Shown: positions 48,885 to 60,664, numbered from the stretch's first letter. The stretch is 64,000 nucleotides of DNA from Tubiluchus corallicola (GCA_030141605.1 JAQGDQ010000294.1:151501-215500), one strand, 5' to 3'. Notes: generated by a model not told the origin, from the letters alone. Made by a program: numbers and translations.

Positions 48885-50534
48885 ATGAGTATTGAAGGCA
48901 TTCCTGGAAAAACCTTTTATGCAAAACACAACAAAATGAGTCTTCCTTGTGAAAAACGGGAAAGCAAGCTTTTAAAGCTAGAGAAATGTACTGAAATGAT
49001 GAGAAAAGAGCCCATCTTCAAGAGCTATGTTCCACAGTTGGCAAGGCATGATCCTCCGTTTTGTTGGAAGAGATTTTATCGACAGCAAGCTGCCTTTGAC
49101 TATATAAAATCCAGCCGCAGCAAAACTCTGCATGTATTTGCTTTTGAGAATGAAACTGGAGATGGTTCCAGGCAATATCTTGTAACATCCTATCAACAAT
49201 TCTGGCATACCTACAGTCAAATGGCACCTGATGATCGTCGTTATTACGAGATAATAGAAACTGGTAAAAAGTGTCATTTATACTTTGATTTGGAGTTTGA
49301 GAAAAGTTTAAATCCTGCCAGTGATGGAGCAAGAATGGTGGAGAGTTTTATTCTCTTTGTCTGTAGTCAGCTGAAAAAGCTGTGGGATATAGACTGTGGT
49401 AGGCAGCATGTTGTTGATTTAGATTCAACAACCGACTCAAAGTTCAGTCGACATTTGATTTTCAATCTACCAGGAAAAATTGCCTTTGAAAACAATTTTC
49501 ACGTTGGAGATTTTGTGAAATTAATAAGTTCAGCCTTGAAAGCTGCTAGAGAAGTGTCTGTTACATCTTTTTCTGTACCAGAATCAAGCATTGATGCAGT
49601 GATACAGTCTTACATAGATTCAAAAAGTCACATGTATATGATTGACCGAATTCATGCAGCCACATTGGACACCAGTATAGAATTATTTGAAGATTCGTGC
49701 ATATTGTCTGAGAGCACAGAGAAAACGTGTGTAAATGATACAACAACCATTTGCCGTTTGAATGCAAGTACTGATTTGATTAGTCCATCTGTCAACTCAT
49801 TTTGTAACAGGCATCAGCGAGTCTATCGTCACCGCCATCATCATCGCCTGACTGTAGATGAACTTTCTTCTTTGTTTGTTAAAGACAAAAATGATGAATT
49901 TCGATTGTTCTGTGACGAGGGTGTTTACACCCGGAACAGAAACTTTAGAATATTTCTTTCGCAGAAATCTGGAAAAAACAATCCTTTAGTGATATCCAAG
50001 GAGAACAAATTTCATCCGCAGAAGCTTCCTGGATGCTCAGATGATGGTGCATTCTTCTTGAGTACACTGGTGTCAAATGTTAGTTTGTCGCCTGACACCG
50101 AGATTCTAATTTGCCGAAAACGGCAGCAGATGGCAGAAGAGTTTGATGCGTCGTCAAGACTACCGGTTGCACATGACGTGCATCACGTTAGTTATGAAAG
50201 TTCGCCATTTCCTAGGATCGATGATTTTGTTTCGTCTGTTGTGAAAAACGAAGAAGGACGGGGTTGCATCAGAAACTGGACATACTTTGAAAAATCTGGG
50301 CTTATATCTTACGATATAACTGGAAATCGTTATTGTGATCATATTAAGCGACAACACAAGAGCAACAATATCATCATTGTTGTTGATTTGAAGAGATGCA
50401 TTTACTATCAAAAGTGCCACGATCCTGATTGCAGATCAGTTAACTTTAAATCACAAGAACATGCCATTCCATGTGCCGTATTTGATGTGTCTTCTGATTC
50501 AGCAGACAAAGGGTTTGTTCATGTGCAGAGTTGA
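48885..50534 (+). CDS. PRIMPOL: Primase-polymerase PrimPol, single coding exon, short C-terminus
   Basis: 549 aa in one open exon (human 560 aa). PrimPol is an archaeo-eukaryotic primase (AEP) that reprimes stalled replication forks in nucleus and mitochondria. Visible: the KSYVPQLARHDPPFCWKRFY N-terminus; AEP motif I LYFDLEFEK with Asp135 and Glu137; motif II DSTTDSKFSRHLIF; motif III CDEGVYTRNRNFR with Asp344; and the zinc module Cys484, His491, Cys511, Cys516 in YCDHIKRQHKSNN...YQKCHDPDC. A Ser/Asn-rich insert at about 265-320 contains a His-rich stretch (YRHRHHHR). Odd: the protein stops about 33 residues after the last zinc ligand, so the RPA-binding tail of vertebrate PrimPol is missing, and no intron interrupts the coding sequence, whereas vertebrate genes have many. 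The ATG at 48885 follows an in-frame-free 5' stretch; a second ATG at 48936 is possible. Poly(A) signals at about 51089 and 51111. Confidence 0.92.
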   Translation: MSIEGIPGKTFYAKHNKMSLPCEKRESKLLKLEKCTEMMRKEPIFKSYVPQLARHDPPFCWKRFYRQQAAFDYIKSSRSKTLHVFAFENETGDGSRQYLVTSYQQFWHTYSQMAPDDRRYYEIIETGKKCHLYFDLEFEKSLNPASDGARMVESFILFVCSQLKKLWDIDCGRQHVVDLDSTTDSKFSRHLIFNLPGKIAFENNFHVGDFVKLISSALKAAREVSVTSFSVPESSIDAVIQSYIDSKSHMYMIDRIHAATLDTSIELFEDSCILSESTEKTCVNDTTTICRLNASTDLISPSVNSFCNRHQRVYRHRHHHRLTVDELSSLFVKDKNDEFRLFCDEGVYTRNRNFRIFLSQKSGKNNPLVISKENKFHPQKLPGCSDDGAFFLSTLVSNVSLSPDTEILICRKRQQMAEEFDASSRLPVAHDVHHVSYESSPFPRIDDFVSSVVKNEEGRGCIRNWTYFEKSGLISYDITGNRYCDHIKRQHKSNNIIIVVDLKRCIYYQKCHDPDCRSVNFKSQEHAIPCAVFDVSSDSADKGFVHVQS

Positions 50535-52459
50535 CACTAGACCAGAAGCAGAAGCTTTGTTTGCTTTATGCTTTGTTTTAAAATTATTTGTTAAATGCGT
50601 ATAGTTTATCGTGATTAATTTCGCACTAATGTATAATGCATTTTTGAAATGTAACCATCTTCATTGCTGAAGTCTTTTAGTTTTATGTAGTTAAATTTTT
50701 AGTCTATTCGATGCAACATTTCTACACTTTTCTACATGTAAGTAGATGTAAGATTTTTTTGACTTCCCTAAAAAATTTTTATGTTACTTGCTAGGTTTAT
50801 TTTGTAAAACAGATATTATCTGATTTGCATTGTGTTCAGAAATTTTGATTAGTTAGTCACATGGATGACTGTGATAGTTTTCATAACAGATTTTTAATAA
50901 TTATTAATTGGTGTTTGGTACTTGTAGTACATTATAAAATCTTGTTGTGTATTAGACCTGTTACTTATATTGTATAGCAAGTTGTCAGAATTATAAGAAA
51001 GCAACAAAATTCATTTACTGTTATTTGTAATAATGTGTAGCAAAAAAATTACTGCTGTCACAGTTGGCAAATCATACATAATGTGGTAAATAAAGGAATC
51101 GTGAAACTTCAATAAAAAAATTCTGGTTATATTGAAGACAGGACCACACAAGTCATAAATGATGTGTTTGAATTACTGTACTTTCTACTCAGTTGATCTT
51201 TTTTAGTTAATTACCGAGTTTAATTACTTGTCTCTTTAAAGTAGTATTTATGTTGCTGATGGATGCGTTTTGCAGGTGCGGAATAGATTACTGAGTCAGT
51301 TTATATTGTTTTCAATGCACCCGTTTATGCAGCCAGTGCATGCATTATTCTTTTTCTGCAGCTATTTCCTATTGATTTTTTTCCACAAACCATTCCGCAG
51401 GTGGAACGCATGTACATACTACATAAACTCCACTTTTAATAGCATTTCTATGCTACTTTTATGTTTAAGACGACTGTAAGTCTTTTTAAATTTCTATAAA
51501 ACTAGTTTTTTCTTTTAAAATTATGCCAGCACTCAGGTCCGTCATAAGGTAATTTTGCTAAAACTGAGTGCTTCTCTAAATGTTATCAAGAGATTGTTTC
51601 TAGGGCTATTCAAAAGGCACTATCATCTGCTATGGCAGTCCCTGTATGAAATGTCTCTAAGCATTGCTTTGCTTTATTATTACTGTCTGGCACTCTGCAT
51701 GTCGAGCGGCTTACTTAGACTTGAACCCATCACCTTATCAACGATAATTCTCCAAGCAGAATTGCCAGACCAGCAGGACTGTTTTAATCAGATTTGGATT
51801 TATCTACAGACTTGATCAGAGGCTCATGGTAAAGAGCAATATAGCAGATAGAATTGTCCAACAGCGGTGCGTAGACCCACCTTTTGAGTCGCCAAATTTG
51901 CGAATCCAGTAGGGTCTGCAAAGAACAAATCTGTGACTTTTTGAAATCCACAGACCAGAGCACAGCACTTACTGATCCATTCCCATCCACTTATTGACCA
52001 CACTCAGCATTGCTTAACTTACTAAGCACATTAGGTGATAACGGTTATCACCTAAACAGTTCTCTCTCGCTTGAATGAATTCGTAGTGTTAACACTCATT
52101 TTATATTTCCAAAAAATTCTGTCATATTTAGGTAGCAGGTAATTTTCTATTAATGGAGTGCTAACAGCTCAGGATTAAGTTATAAAATTACTTACATTAA
52201 GTTATAAAAGACAGACAACGCAATGCCTATCAAGATACACCATTCTCATGTCCTCACTGCAGGAGGAGGTTCTCAGCAAAAATCGGGCTTATAAGCCACC
52301 TCCGTACCCATCCTATGGTGTCAGAATGAAGTCATGGTCCTCTTCGACTATGAAGGACGAACTACAAGTTATAAAATAATACGACTCCGCAATTGTGAAG
52401 ACAGCATTACAAAGTCCAACCTGTTATGCGTTGCGAGAAGGTTATAAAGGGATTAAAAA
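50535..52459. other. Interval between PRIMPOL and tRNA-Ala
   Basis: PRIMPOL 3' UTR with AATAAA at about 51089 and 51111, then a copy of the short MITE at 51254-51440. 51.5-52.4 kb shows no supported gene; several 60-90 codon open frames lack any family pattern. Confidence 0.45.
51254..51440 (-). mobile_element. Second copy of the short MITE found at 2518-2721
   Basis: Shares GTGCGGAATAGAT, TTTATATTGTTTTCAATGCA, CCCGTTTATGCAGCC and TTTTTCTGC in the same order as the reverse complement of 2518-2721. Its termini are more decayed. Confidence 0.7.
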
Positions 52460-52531
52460 TGGAGATGCGGGGTATCGAACCCCGGGCCTTTCGCATGCAA
52501 AGCGAACGCTCTACCACTGAGCTACATCCCC
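52460..52531 (-). tRNA. tRNA-Ala-TGC: tRNA-Ala (UGC)
   Basis: The minus strand folds as a full 72-nt tRNA. The 7-bp acceptor stem GGGGATG/CATCTCC contains the G3-U70 wobble that identifies alanine tRNAs, with A as discriminator. D arm GCTC/GAGC, anticodon stem TTCGC/GCGAA with loop TTTGCAT (anticodon TGC), T arm CGGGG/CCCCG with loop TTCGATA. A-box TAGCTCAGTGG and B-box GGTTCGATACC are canonical, so it should be transcribed by RNA polymerase III. CCA is not encoded and there is no intron. A TTTT-type terminator run lies downstream on the minus strand in AT-rich DNA. Confidence 0.96.
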
Positions 52532-54490
52532 GATCACTGTTTAACATTCTCCACAGCGGTTGATATGTGGGTCACAGTATTGTGGCGCTACCTTCAATAA
52601 GAAATATAAAATTATTTCATTACAATGTACAAAATTATAATAATTCTAAACTTTCATTGTATCCGTTGGCGCGTATTACATTCTCTGATAAAAACAGTGC
52701 TAGTTATTTGCGAATCATGAACTTTTTGCTTGCTAGTCGGCTTTTAGTCTATAGCAGGGGCCTATAACTATTGTTCTTCATTCAATTCATACTTATGACC
52801 CTGATTATAACACAGAATAATCATTTTATGATCTTAACGAGCAATGAAAAAAATCAAAAAATCCAAAATAAACTGCATTATTTTCATGTGAAAGGAACAA
52901 AGAGATTATTTCAATACATAGAATTTAAAACGAGTTATACACAAACGAGTATGGTGATAAACTGTTGTTTCTCATCGTTCAAAAGCATAGATGACTAGGA
53001 ATTTGGATTTAACTTTCATTTGTTATATATTTATAAAAATAATATTATTGGTGTTTAATTTTTTCTTGTTGCTTTCTCTCTTAAAAACCTGCCTAATTCA
53101 ACATTATCCCTCTCCAAATTATTGATACATTTGCAGTTCTGTAAACGTTTGAAAAATACAGGTCTGCATTAATGTTACTTTTTACAAGTGAAATTTCAAT
53201 TGATACTTTTGTGTCATGAGCCTGTTCTTTTTATTCCATATTCCATAAACCATTACACATAAAATCAATACACTTAAATTTATTGTAATTAGACAATTAT
53301 AATCAAATGACCAATCTCGAAAAGACAAATGTACGCCATCTTTTTTCCATAGTGGGACTGCTATATATGCCTACTATATGGCTTATTTATGTAACGTTTA
53401 CACTGTTTGCTAAAAAATGCTATCTTAGTTTTCAGCAAGTTGCATAAATCCATGTGACTTATACAAACTATATATTATGTTTAAGCTGATCAGTGCGTCA
53501 GAATTATAATACTTTGCTAATATGTAACTGCACATAGCCACTATAAAAGAAGTTTCAAAAAACAATAAAATTTATACAGAAGTCACATATTAAATTAGTG
53601 CAACTAATTTTCGTTCTTTTCAATTTATGTAGTGCAAACTCATTTCTTTTTTGTTACAAAAATGAATACAAAAATACAAATTTTGCATGCGAAAACTTAA
53701 ATCTTAAAGTAAACTTAGTTTTACAACTAGGCGTTACATACAGACCATTCTGCCTTGCAGATTTTCAAACCACTAGTCATCATACGGATTGCACAGTTAG
53801 CTCATTCTAAGAATATGTATATATTCCAAGAAATTATTACCCAATAAGTATATATTTTGCAGGAAATGAACTTTAAGTTTTAAAACATCTTAAGCATTTT
53901 CACTTATAATTACTCATATCATTAAAGCTTGAAATAAATTTATGCAGTTTTTGGTGCTAAACTGCTTCGCTGACTGTCATATCACATAAAGGCCCCGTCA
54001 CACCGAACAACAACCATGAAAACTTCACACAAAACAATGAATTTCTTGATTTTGAAGATGGTCAGATCTCCGAAGATCGTGGACCTGGGCAAAGTAAAAA
54101 AGAATTGCCTGATTTGCCTCTTCTGCACTACACTGGTTTCTTCCTCGCGGTCATACAATTCCTATGAACGTAGTCACATCGTACTAAAAGTGTTGTGCAA
54201 ACGTGAACAGACAAATCCAAAATCATAGCCTGACACAAGTGAGATGATACTACACGTACGACAATTTTAGTACAACAGAGTAAAACTCATAGTACGACTA
54301 CAACATTCATACCACACCCATAATGTGCTTCCATGGTGATCTGCTTCTTCCACGATCTCGTGACGATGAATGACCTTGAACATAATCAAAGTTTTTCTGC
54401 AAACATGAAGATCTTCTAGGCTATGATAATACGTCCCTAATCCTTGCCATTTCAACAACGCTTCTGCAAAGATGTAAAAGACTTCACTGA
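52519..54490 (+). repeat. Segmental duplication, copy 1
   Basis: From inside the tRNA-Ala gene rightwards this block matches 62269-64000 in the same orientation, with scattered substitutions and indels. Copy 1 holds two blocks missing from copy 2: about 60 bases near 53335-53395 and about 160 bases near 54131-54293. It includes short open frames of no recognisable function and the left end of a MITE. Confidence 0.92.
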
Positions 54491-54547
54491 CGGAAACTTA
54501 GCCAATTTCTAAAGTTGCACCAAATTCTCCAGTTGGTGTGACGGGTT
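53991..54547. mobile_element. MITE, ends GGCCCCGTCACACC
   Basis: GGCCCCGTCACACCGAACAA at the left is answered at the right by GGTGTGACGGG; CCCGTCACACC is an exact 11-base inverted match. Non-coding interior with purine tracts. The duplicated copy starts at about 63677 with its right end beyond the window. Confidence 0.7.
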
Positions 54548-55455
54548 TTAAGCTAAAAATGCTTATTACGCATACAAAATAACAAGCAATGATAGTGTGA
54601 CAATGTTTACTAAAAGCAGACCTCCAAAAATAAAACGAAATGGTGATAATGCAAGGTTCTTGCTCTAACAAGTAGACAAGTTACCAGAATCATAGTAGAC
54701 ACATCACAGCATTTAATGTAATAATTGAGAAAATGCAATTTACAATTAACAGTGTTTCGTTACTTTTATACTACAGAAATGGGGTAAATATAACTGATAA
54801 AACACAATTAGGCTTGAATGATATACATTTCACTAACGTCACTGCAAATATCATCAAAAAAATTTGTTTTAACTTTAAGTTAAAGACAATCACATTATAT
54901 AAGAAAATGTTGAAAGACCTTGCAGTCTTAAAATAATTATTTTTATTTCTTACACAAACTTTTACCGCAACGGGCTTCATCAGGTGAAAAATTTCAGAAA
55001 ACATGTTAAAAACAGTATATACCAGCATTAGAAACAGAAATAGCAGCTAAACGTCACTGGTTTAAGATACAAAAGATAGAGAAAAATTTTGCGCGTTATA
55101 TTTGAATAAATACGGTTCTTAACTGTATAGATCATTTATTGCGCAAACATTTCTGCAAACTGCTAATGATGCATCTCATATTTCAATTGTTAAAAAAAAA
55201 TTGTACATACTCAAAAAAATAGTCCACACAGTAGAGATTGATACCTAGCATGCACGCAGTAGTTACGAGCAGAAATATATTTAAACTCCTATAGAAAAAC
55301 GTGGAGTCACTCCGATACCGTGACAGATACAAACTAAAATTCTAACGGAGAAACTAAAATATTCCGATGCACGCTACTAGACATTTTAATAAAATTCTGA
55401 TCAAAAAGACGCGAAGCTGTGCAATGGAATAGGCTCGATGTCTGTCAATCGCACG

Positions 55456-55458
<3 letters not shown>
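54548..55458. other. Intergenic DNA, nothing recognised
   Basis: AT-rich, with one 67-codon frame (54733-54936) and its antisense shadow; no family pattern. Confidence 0.4.
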
Positions 55459-55530
<72 letters not shown>

Positions 55531-55587
55531 TCTGTCTCTCTCTCTCTACCTCTCGTTCTGTCTCTCTCTCCTCTCTCTACCTCTCGT

Positions 55588-55682
<95 letters not shown>
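55459..55682. repeat. Long CT microsatellite
   Basis: About 220 bases of CTCTCT with a few CCTCT, GTCT and ACCTCTCGTT interruptions. Polypyrimidine strand with potential for triplex (H-DNA) structure. Confidence 0.97.
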
Positions 55683-55683
<1 letters not shown>

Positions 55684-55687
55684 CCTC

Positions 55688-55866
<179 letters not shown>

Positions 55867-56483
55867 ACTGACACCTACCAGGGGTAACAAATAGTTTTTT
55901 TGCGCCAGAAAAAATGCTAATGAGTGGTTGTATGCCAAGGAGAATGCAAATTTATATTCAAAGTCACCCATGATCCAGTACCAATATGACAGGCAATAGT
56001 ACGTGAATAAGCGACAGGTAGAAATACGTTAATGCATCTATGAATAATGCATCTTTTCTGCGTGAAGCAGCTTGTGCAGGATTACGCGACATATTTTATT
56101 TTCTATAATACAAAACTGCTGCCATTCACTCGTTAATAAGGATAGCATGGTGATACTACAGTGTGTGTTGTGTTTACCAGCGTATAGAAGTCTCAAAGTT
56201 TTTACGAGCCTCAGATGAACACAAGTTGTGATATAGGAATCAAACAAAACTCCCTTTGGCGCTGCAGTGGTTGAGGCAAATGTTGTGGTAATGCAGGTAG
56301 AACAAAATTACTATTGTAAAAGTGTTTTAGCGGTTGTGAAAAAATAATCGAAATGCGAAAACGTGGTACACCCATGTGTATTCAGTATATATTTGTAAGT
56401 AGTTTCTCTTTTGATAATATTGGAGTTAATTGAACAACCGTTCCCAAAAATGTGCGCAACATCATGCTGCGCTCGTTCTGGGT

Positions 56484-56690
56484 TGAGTGGCCGAATGGTC
56501 TAGATTTTAGGCTGCAACCACATAGTCTCGAGTTCGAATCTAGCGGCTGCAATCGCCAGAACATGTGCCCTACATCTTATTCGTTGTTTCTGCGTGCGCC
56601 CGTGCCGTGTTGTAATTGTAAGTCGATAAATAGCCCTTACTGGTAATGTTGGCTATCAAACAAGCGACGGTAAATTAAAGTAAAAACAAT
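56484..56690 (+). mobile_element. tRNA-derived SINE-like unit
   Basis: GAGTGGCCGAATGGTCTA is an A-box like that of Leu/Ser tRNAs and GAGTTCGAATCT about 45 bases on is a B-box. The acceptor ends do not pair as in a true tRNA. The 3' part (TGTAATTGTAAGTCGATAAA) resembles the LINE-derived tail of some SINE families. Ends around the A-rich AATTAAAGTAAAAACAA. Confidence 0.55.
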
Positions 56691-56774
56691 TAATTTTGTT
56701 GTATAGTGGATAGTGCGTTGTATTGGTTGTGTGTAAGCTGCTTATTGATGCTTGAGGGATGGCAAAGCTATGAA

Positions 56775-57010
56775 AAGTCTGATTATAAAACGGCACGTTT
56801 ATTAAACATCAACACAATAAATATAACTGATAGCAATGCCAAAAACCCCTGATCTAACGGCTCTCTGTACGCTCCGGCTCCCAGACTCAATCTCAGACTA
56901 ATTTCTTGAGCTGATGGCCCCGCACGCCTTATATATCGTGCGCGGAGCGCCGGCTCCTCAATTTCTCCTCTCCTTAACTGGCTTCATCATACCATCATCT
57001 ATCAATATAA
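56775..57010 (-). promoter_or_regulatory. LTR-like promoter and poly(A) unit, possible solo LTR
   Basis: On the minus strand a TATA box (CGATATATAAGGCG) is followed about 130 bases later by AATAAACGTGCCG and a T-rich stretch, the spacing of promoter and poly(A) signal in a retroelement LTR (U3-R-U5). The block is GC-richer than its surroundings. LTR ends were not identified, so it could instead be a host promoter. Confidence 0.35.
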
Positions 57011-58455
57011 TTATTTATCATAATCTGCTGCTTTTAACGTAATTTAACAGGTTCTCTTTACTCTTCTCTTCCTAATAAAGAATTTATCATCTTGGGGCTG
57101 GCTAATTTAAATCTACATGTGTTATACAGTTGATCACATACATTGTACGATGACAAAATTAAATATTCAGCGTAAACACTCAATAGCTAGCATGGTGATA
57201 GTATTCCTTTAAATACACAGCATTGGCTGTTATAATTCAATCGCAAATACAATATAGTCTCCAAACTAAAGCATATTATGGACATCTGAATGTAAGGATG
57301 AATAGGTTGGTGCGGATATGCCAATCTCAAAATATTAATTATGTTAAAGGTTATAGATTCCAAAATATTATACGTGTTAAAATATGACATGTGTGGAAAT
57401 ATTATACGTGTTGAAGCAAATATTACCACTTGTAATAAAGGGAATTGGAATGGAGAAAAATTATGATCAATGTCATATAAAAATGGAGGGGAGGCGTCAT
57501 TCGAAGGCTCAGGAGGAAGTATTTGCGAATTAGGTCGTAATTAATCTCATATGAGTCGTGGAGTTCCTGAAGCAATTTAGAGATGCTCTCGTCTATGTCT
57601 TGATCATAACTGTATAATAAGATAAAATAAAATGAATAGGGAAGTATAGTCAAAACAAAATTTCTATAGTTAATTTCACGTTGATTCAGATACTGATCAA
57701 TTATCAATTCTAGTTATGTGCTTCAAAACCATATAAGTAGTTAACACTGTAAAGTTGCTGATTGAACATGATTGCGGTGATTACCGTGTAAAAACCTTAA
57801 TTGGGTTCTAGACATCGCAAAAATTACTGTAGTTTAAATAGATTATAAACTTTTAGGAAGTAAACTGTTTAAATCAAAACTCTCAGAAAGCATTGTTGCT
57901 GTGTATGGAGCTAAATTTATGCAATTAACTAACGCATTGTATAGAAAAAACTGATTGGTTAGAATTGCTTCAAGTATCTAGAATCATGAAGTAATAATTT
58001 GTGGTTTCAGTCTTCTTAAATCTAATTTTTATTTGTCTAAATAGTAATAACCTTTAGCACGTTCTTAAGCACTTTTTGTGATCTGTTGTTTTAAAAAGTT
58101 GCAGGTCTATCGCGCAGTTCAACACTGATTTTTGCCGTTTCTTTGCCTGGACTGGGCGCATCCACACACGTTTGTAATATTGGTTACATATATGTTTGTA
58201 ACCCTGTTGTTATCACCCATCATTTGCACCTGCATTGTACTATGTTATTTTCTATCACACTGTTTTCATTTACTAACATGGACTGCACCGTTCGAGTACA
58301 TAATAAAAAATAAATTAATTTGCCTTGTTGCATCATCTCACATAACAGTCACACTTGGTTATAACGCCAAATTCATTTAAAGCCCAACTTTTTTGCAATC
58401 CCAATGTATGCAATAAAGAGAGGATTACGATGCCCTGTTATGATAATGATGAAGA
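57011..58455. other. Intergenic DNA, nothing recognised
   Basis: AT-rich DNA with short open frames (about 57187-57429, 57423-57707, 58132-58380) rich in hydrophobic residues as expected by chance in AT-rich sequence. Confidence 0.4.
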
Positions 58456-58610
58456 GGGTAGACATAGACATAGAACATTTATTTTGTCCAATTAGTTAAA
58501 CATCAAAAGCTTTTTTAAACATTAAGTAATTATAATCACGAAGCAGGGCAGGGAAGGGCCATAGGGTCATCTAGTCTCCTGCCCTTATAAATAGATTAGT
58601 ATATTAAAAA
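58456..58610 (-). mobile_element. 3' end of a LINE (tail TATGTC repeats)
   Basis: On the minus strand, CTATTTATAAGGGCAGGAGA leads to GACAAAATAAATGTTCTATG and ends in TCTATGTCTA repeats. A 3' UTR with AATAAA-like sequence and a short tandem tail is typical of some 5'-truncated non-LTR elements. No coding part remains. Confidence 0.5.
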
Positions 58611-59166
58611 TTAACGGTGATGCTGCAGATAACAAAAACAAAAGCAAATAAGAAAAAATAATAATAAAAACAGTATAAATGATACAAATTATCCAAAAAG
58701 AACTGAAAACAAAAAATAATAAAGTTATATACCTAAATCTAAACAAACCAATACAATTATTAAGTGATTAGGATTATTATATGTAGTAGTTTGAAATGAG
58801 ATCTTATTAACAGGGGAATTCGACCAAGGTTAGTGAGTAAAGTTAAAAACTGAGAGTATGGAAAAATAAGTATCAAAAAAGTGTAATATAGAAAAATTTA
58901 CGAGAAAAAGTAAGTATGAGAAAGAACAAGAATTACTTAGGAGATGAGGAGAAAAAAGAAAAGAAAGAAAGAAGTTGCTAGCTTGCTTATTAGTCTTACA
59001 AGTTATGTACTACAGGCATATCCATTTAGCAAGTTTTTGTGTATTTTTTGGAAGCAGAAAATAAGCTACTATAAGGGTATGAGGACAAAAAATAGCAGGG
59101 CTTCAATCTATTAAGTGTGCAAATGGAACTAAACTCAGTTAATATTGTTCTTTTCAGGAGAAGTTA

Positions 59167-60654
59167 ATGAGTCCTGGCTGCTTGCTATTTATCATTCTTA
59201 CTCTGTCCCTTTATTTGATCATTCGCAGAACAACAGTGTACACCCACAACAAATACAGGGGATATGTCGTCTTCTCTGCAGAAACCTTCTACGAAGGCGT
59301 TGCACCACCGGCAGCTGTTGATAACGAAGAGGCGCAGACAAAATGCAGAACTAAAAAGCCCGGTCCAGAAGAATTGCTCATCAACAACACTTACTGGCAG
59401 ATGGATGAGAGTGAGACAAACTTCTTCTTCAGTGCTTATTGGGATGGCAGAGAGATTAGTGTAGGTGGAGGAAAAGTATACCATGAAAAGGCTAATATTA
59501 TAAGAGTATTTGGCATGAGAGATGTTACACAGGGCAAGCCTAATTTGTTTTGCTATCTTTGGTACGGTGATCACGTGACTGTAGCCAATGTGAATGAGGA
59601 AATTATATGGTTCAATCAGCCAGGTCATATAGACATAGCAAATAAACGATCACAGTACCACCCATATCTCTATAACTGTCCAGTGAAAACTGCTGAGATT
59701 CCAGCCTACATCTCGTTGTCGACATCTTGGTGCAAAATTCCCACAAACTTACTGGAAGTAAAAGCCAGAAATTACACACAGCCCCGGAGAGATTTTGCTA
59801 TATGCGTGAAAGGTCTAAATTATGAAGATGACGTCTCCATAAAATTGATCGAATGGATCGAGATCAATAGAATATTAGGCGCAAAGAAAATTTTCTTCTA
59901 CAAGTACAGCATCAACCCAGCTGTCCAAAAGCTTTTAGACTATTATACCGACCAAGGAGTAGTTGAAGTACACACGTCAACACTTCCGGGACACCAGCCA
60001 AACAATCCCACTAATCGGACAAGATTTCTCGAAGTAAAGGTGTTGCAGACATGGATGGATGAAGTACTCATATATAATGACTGTTTCTATAATCACATGA
60101 AGGAATACAACTATATCATTCCACTAGACATTGATGAAGTTTTAGTGCCAACAAAGCACAGGACTTGGCAAGAAATGCTTCCTTGGGTGATCAAAACTAA
60201 TGTATACAAGGATCCTAACTCAAAATATAACACCATTGTAAAAAGATGCGGATCATACGAATTCAGGAACGTTTTCTTTTTGCCACAAATAAATAAAGAA
60301 CCTATTGACACTGTTCCAAAATATCTAACAACACTTCAGTATATAAAAAGAGTCAAAGAAACCTCAATATTAGGATTAAACATGAAAGGATTCTTTAACA
60401 CAGACTATGTGATTCTAGTCCACAATCACACACCCTTTAAGGTATTCTCCTATGTATGGAGCTGGTGCAGTGTTCAAGAACGCCAAGGGTTGTTGCATCA
60501 TTACCGTGACAAGTGCCCTACTGACGACTACACTCATCGCTGCAAAAATCTCAATGTAACCATAACAGACATGACAATGTGGCGATACACCGACGAACTA
60601 ACACAAAGAACAGAGAAAGCGATGAATGACTTAAGTATTCCAATACCAAAATGA
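59167..60654 (+). CDS. Family 92 glycosyltransferase (GT92, DUF23), type II membrane protein
   Basis: 495 aa in a single coding exon; a splice acceptor TTGTTCTTTTCAG ends at 59157, 9 bases before the ATG, so at least one 5' UTR intron is expected. GT92 enzymes (for example nematode GALT-1) add galactose to N-glycan core fucose or related acceptors in the Golgi. A signal-anchor helix spans about residues 4-20 with Arg-Arg after it. The GT92 core starts near 210 (RDFAICVKGLNYED), with LIEWIEINRILGAKKIFFYK, the metal-binding Asp321-Ile-Asp323 in IPLDIDEVLVP, and the C-terminal HNHTPFKVFSY region. Several N-x-S/T sites and paired cysteines fit a secretory-pathway protein. Length is normal for the family. 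The donor and acceptor specificity cannot be read from sequence. A poly(A) signal overlaps the 3' end at 60659. Confidence 0.92.
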   Translation: MSPGCLLFIILTLSLYLIIRRTTVYTHNKYRGYVVFSAETFYEGVAPPAAVDNEEAQTKCRTKKPGPEELLINNTYWQMDESETNFFFSAYWDGREISVGGGKVYHEKANIIRVFGMRDVTQGKPNLFCYLWYGDHVTVANVNEEIIWFNQPGHIDIANKRSQYHPYLYNCPVKTAEIPAYISLSTSWCKIPTNLLEVKARNYTQPRRDFAICVKGLNYEDDVSIKLIEWIEINRILGAKKIFFYKYSINPAVQKLLDYYTDQGVVEVHTSTLPGHQPNNPTNRTRFLEVKVLQTWMDEVLIYNDCFYNHMKEYNYIIPLDIDEVLVPTKHRTWQEMLPWVIKTNVYKDPNSKYNTIVKRCGSYEFRNVFFLPQINKEPIDTVPKYLTTLQYIKRVKETSILGLNMKGFFNTDYVILVHNHTPFKVFSYVWSWCSVQERQGLLHHYRDKCPTDDYTHRCKNLNVTITDMTMWRYTDELTQRTEKAMNDLSIPIPK

Positions 60655-60658
60655 GAAG

Positions 60659-60664
60659 AATAAA
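60659..60664 (+). terminator. Poly(A) signal AATAAA just after the GT92 stop
   Basis: AATAAA begins 5 bases after the stop codon, unusually close; another AATAAA is at about 60805. The later one gives a more usual 3' UTR. Confidence 0.35.

Noticed and set aside
56484-56560. A second true tRNA gene
   Set aside because: A- and B-boxes are present but the acceptor stem and anticodon arm do not fold; treated as a SINE head.
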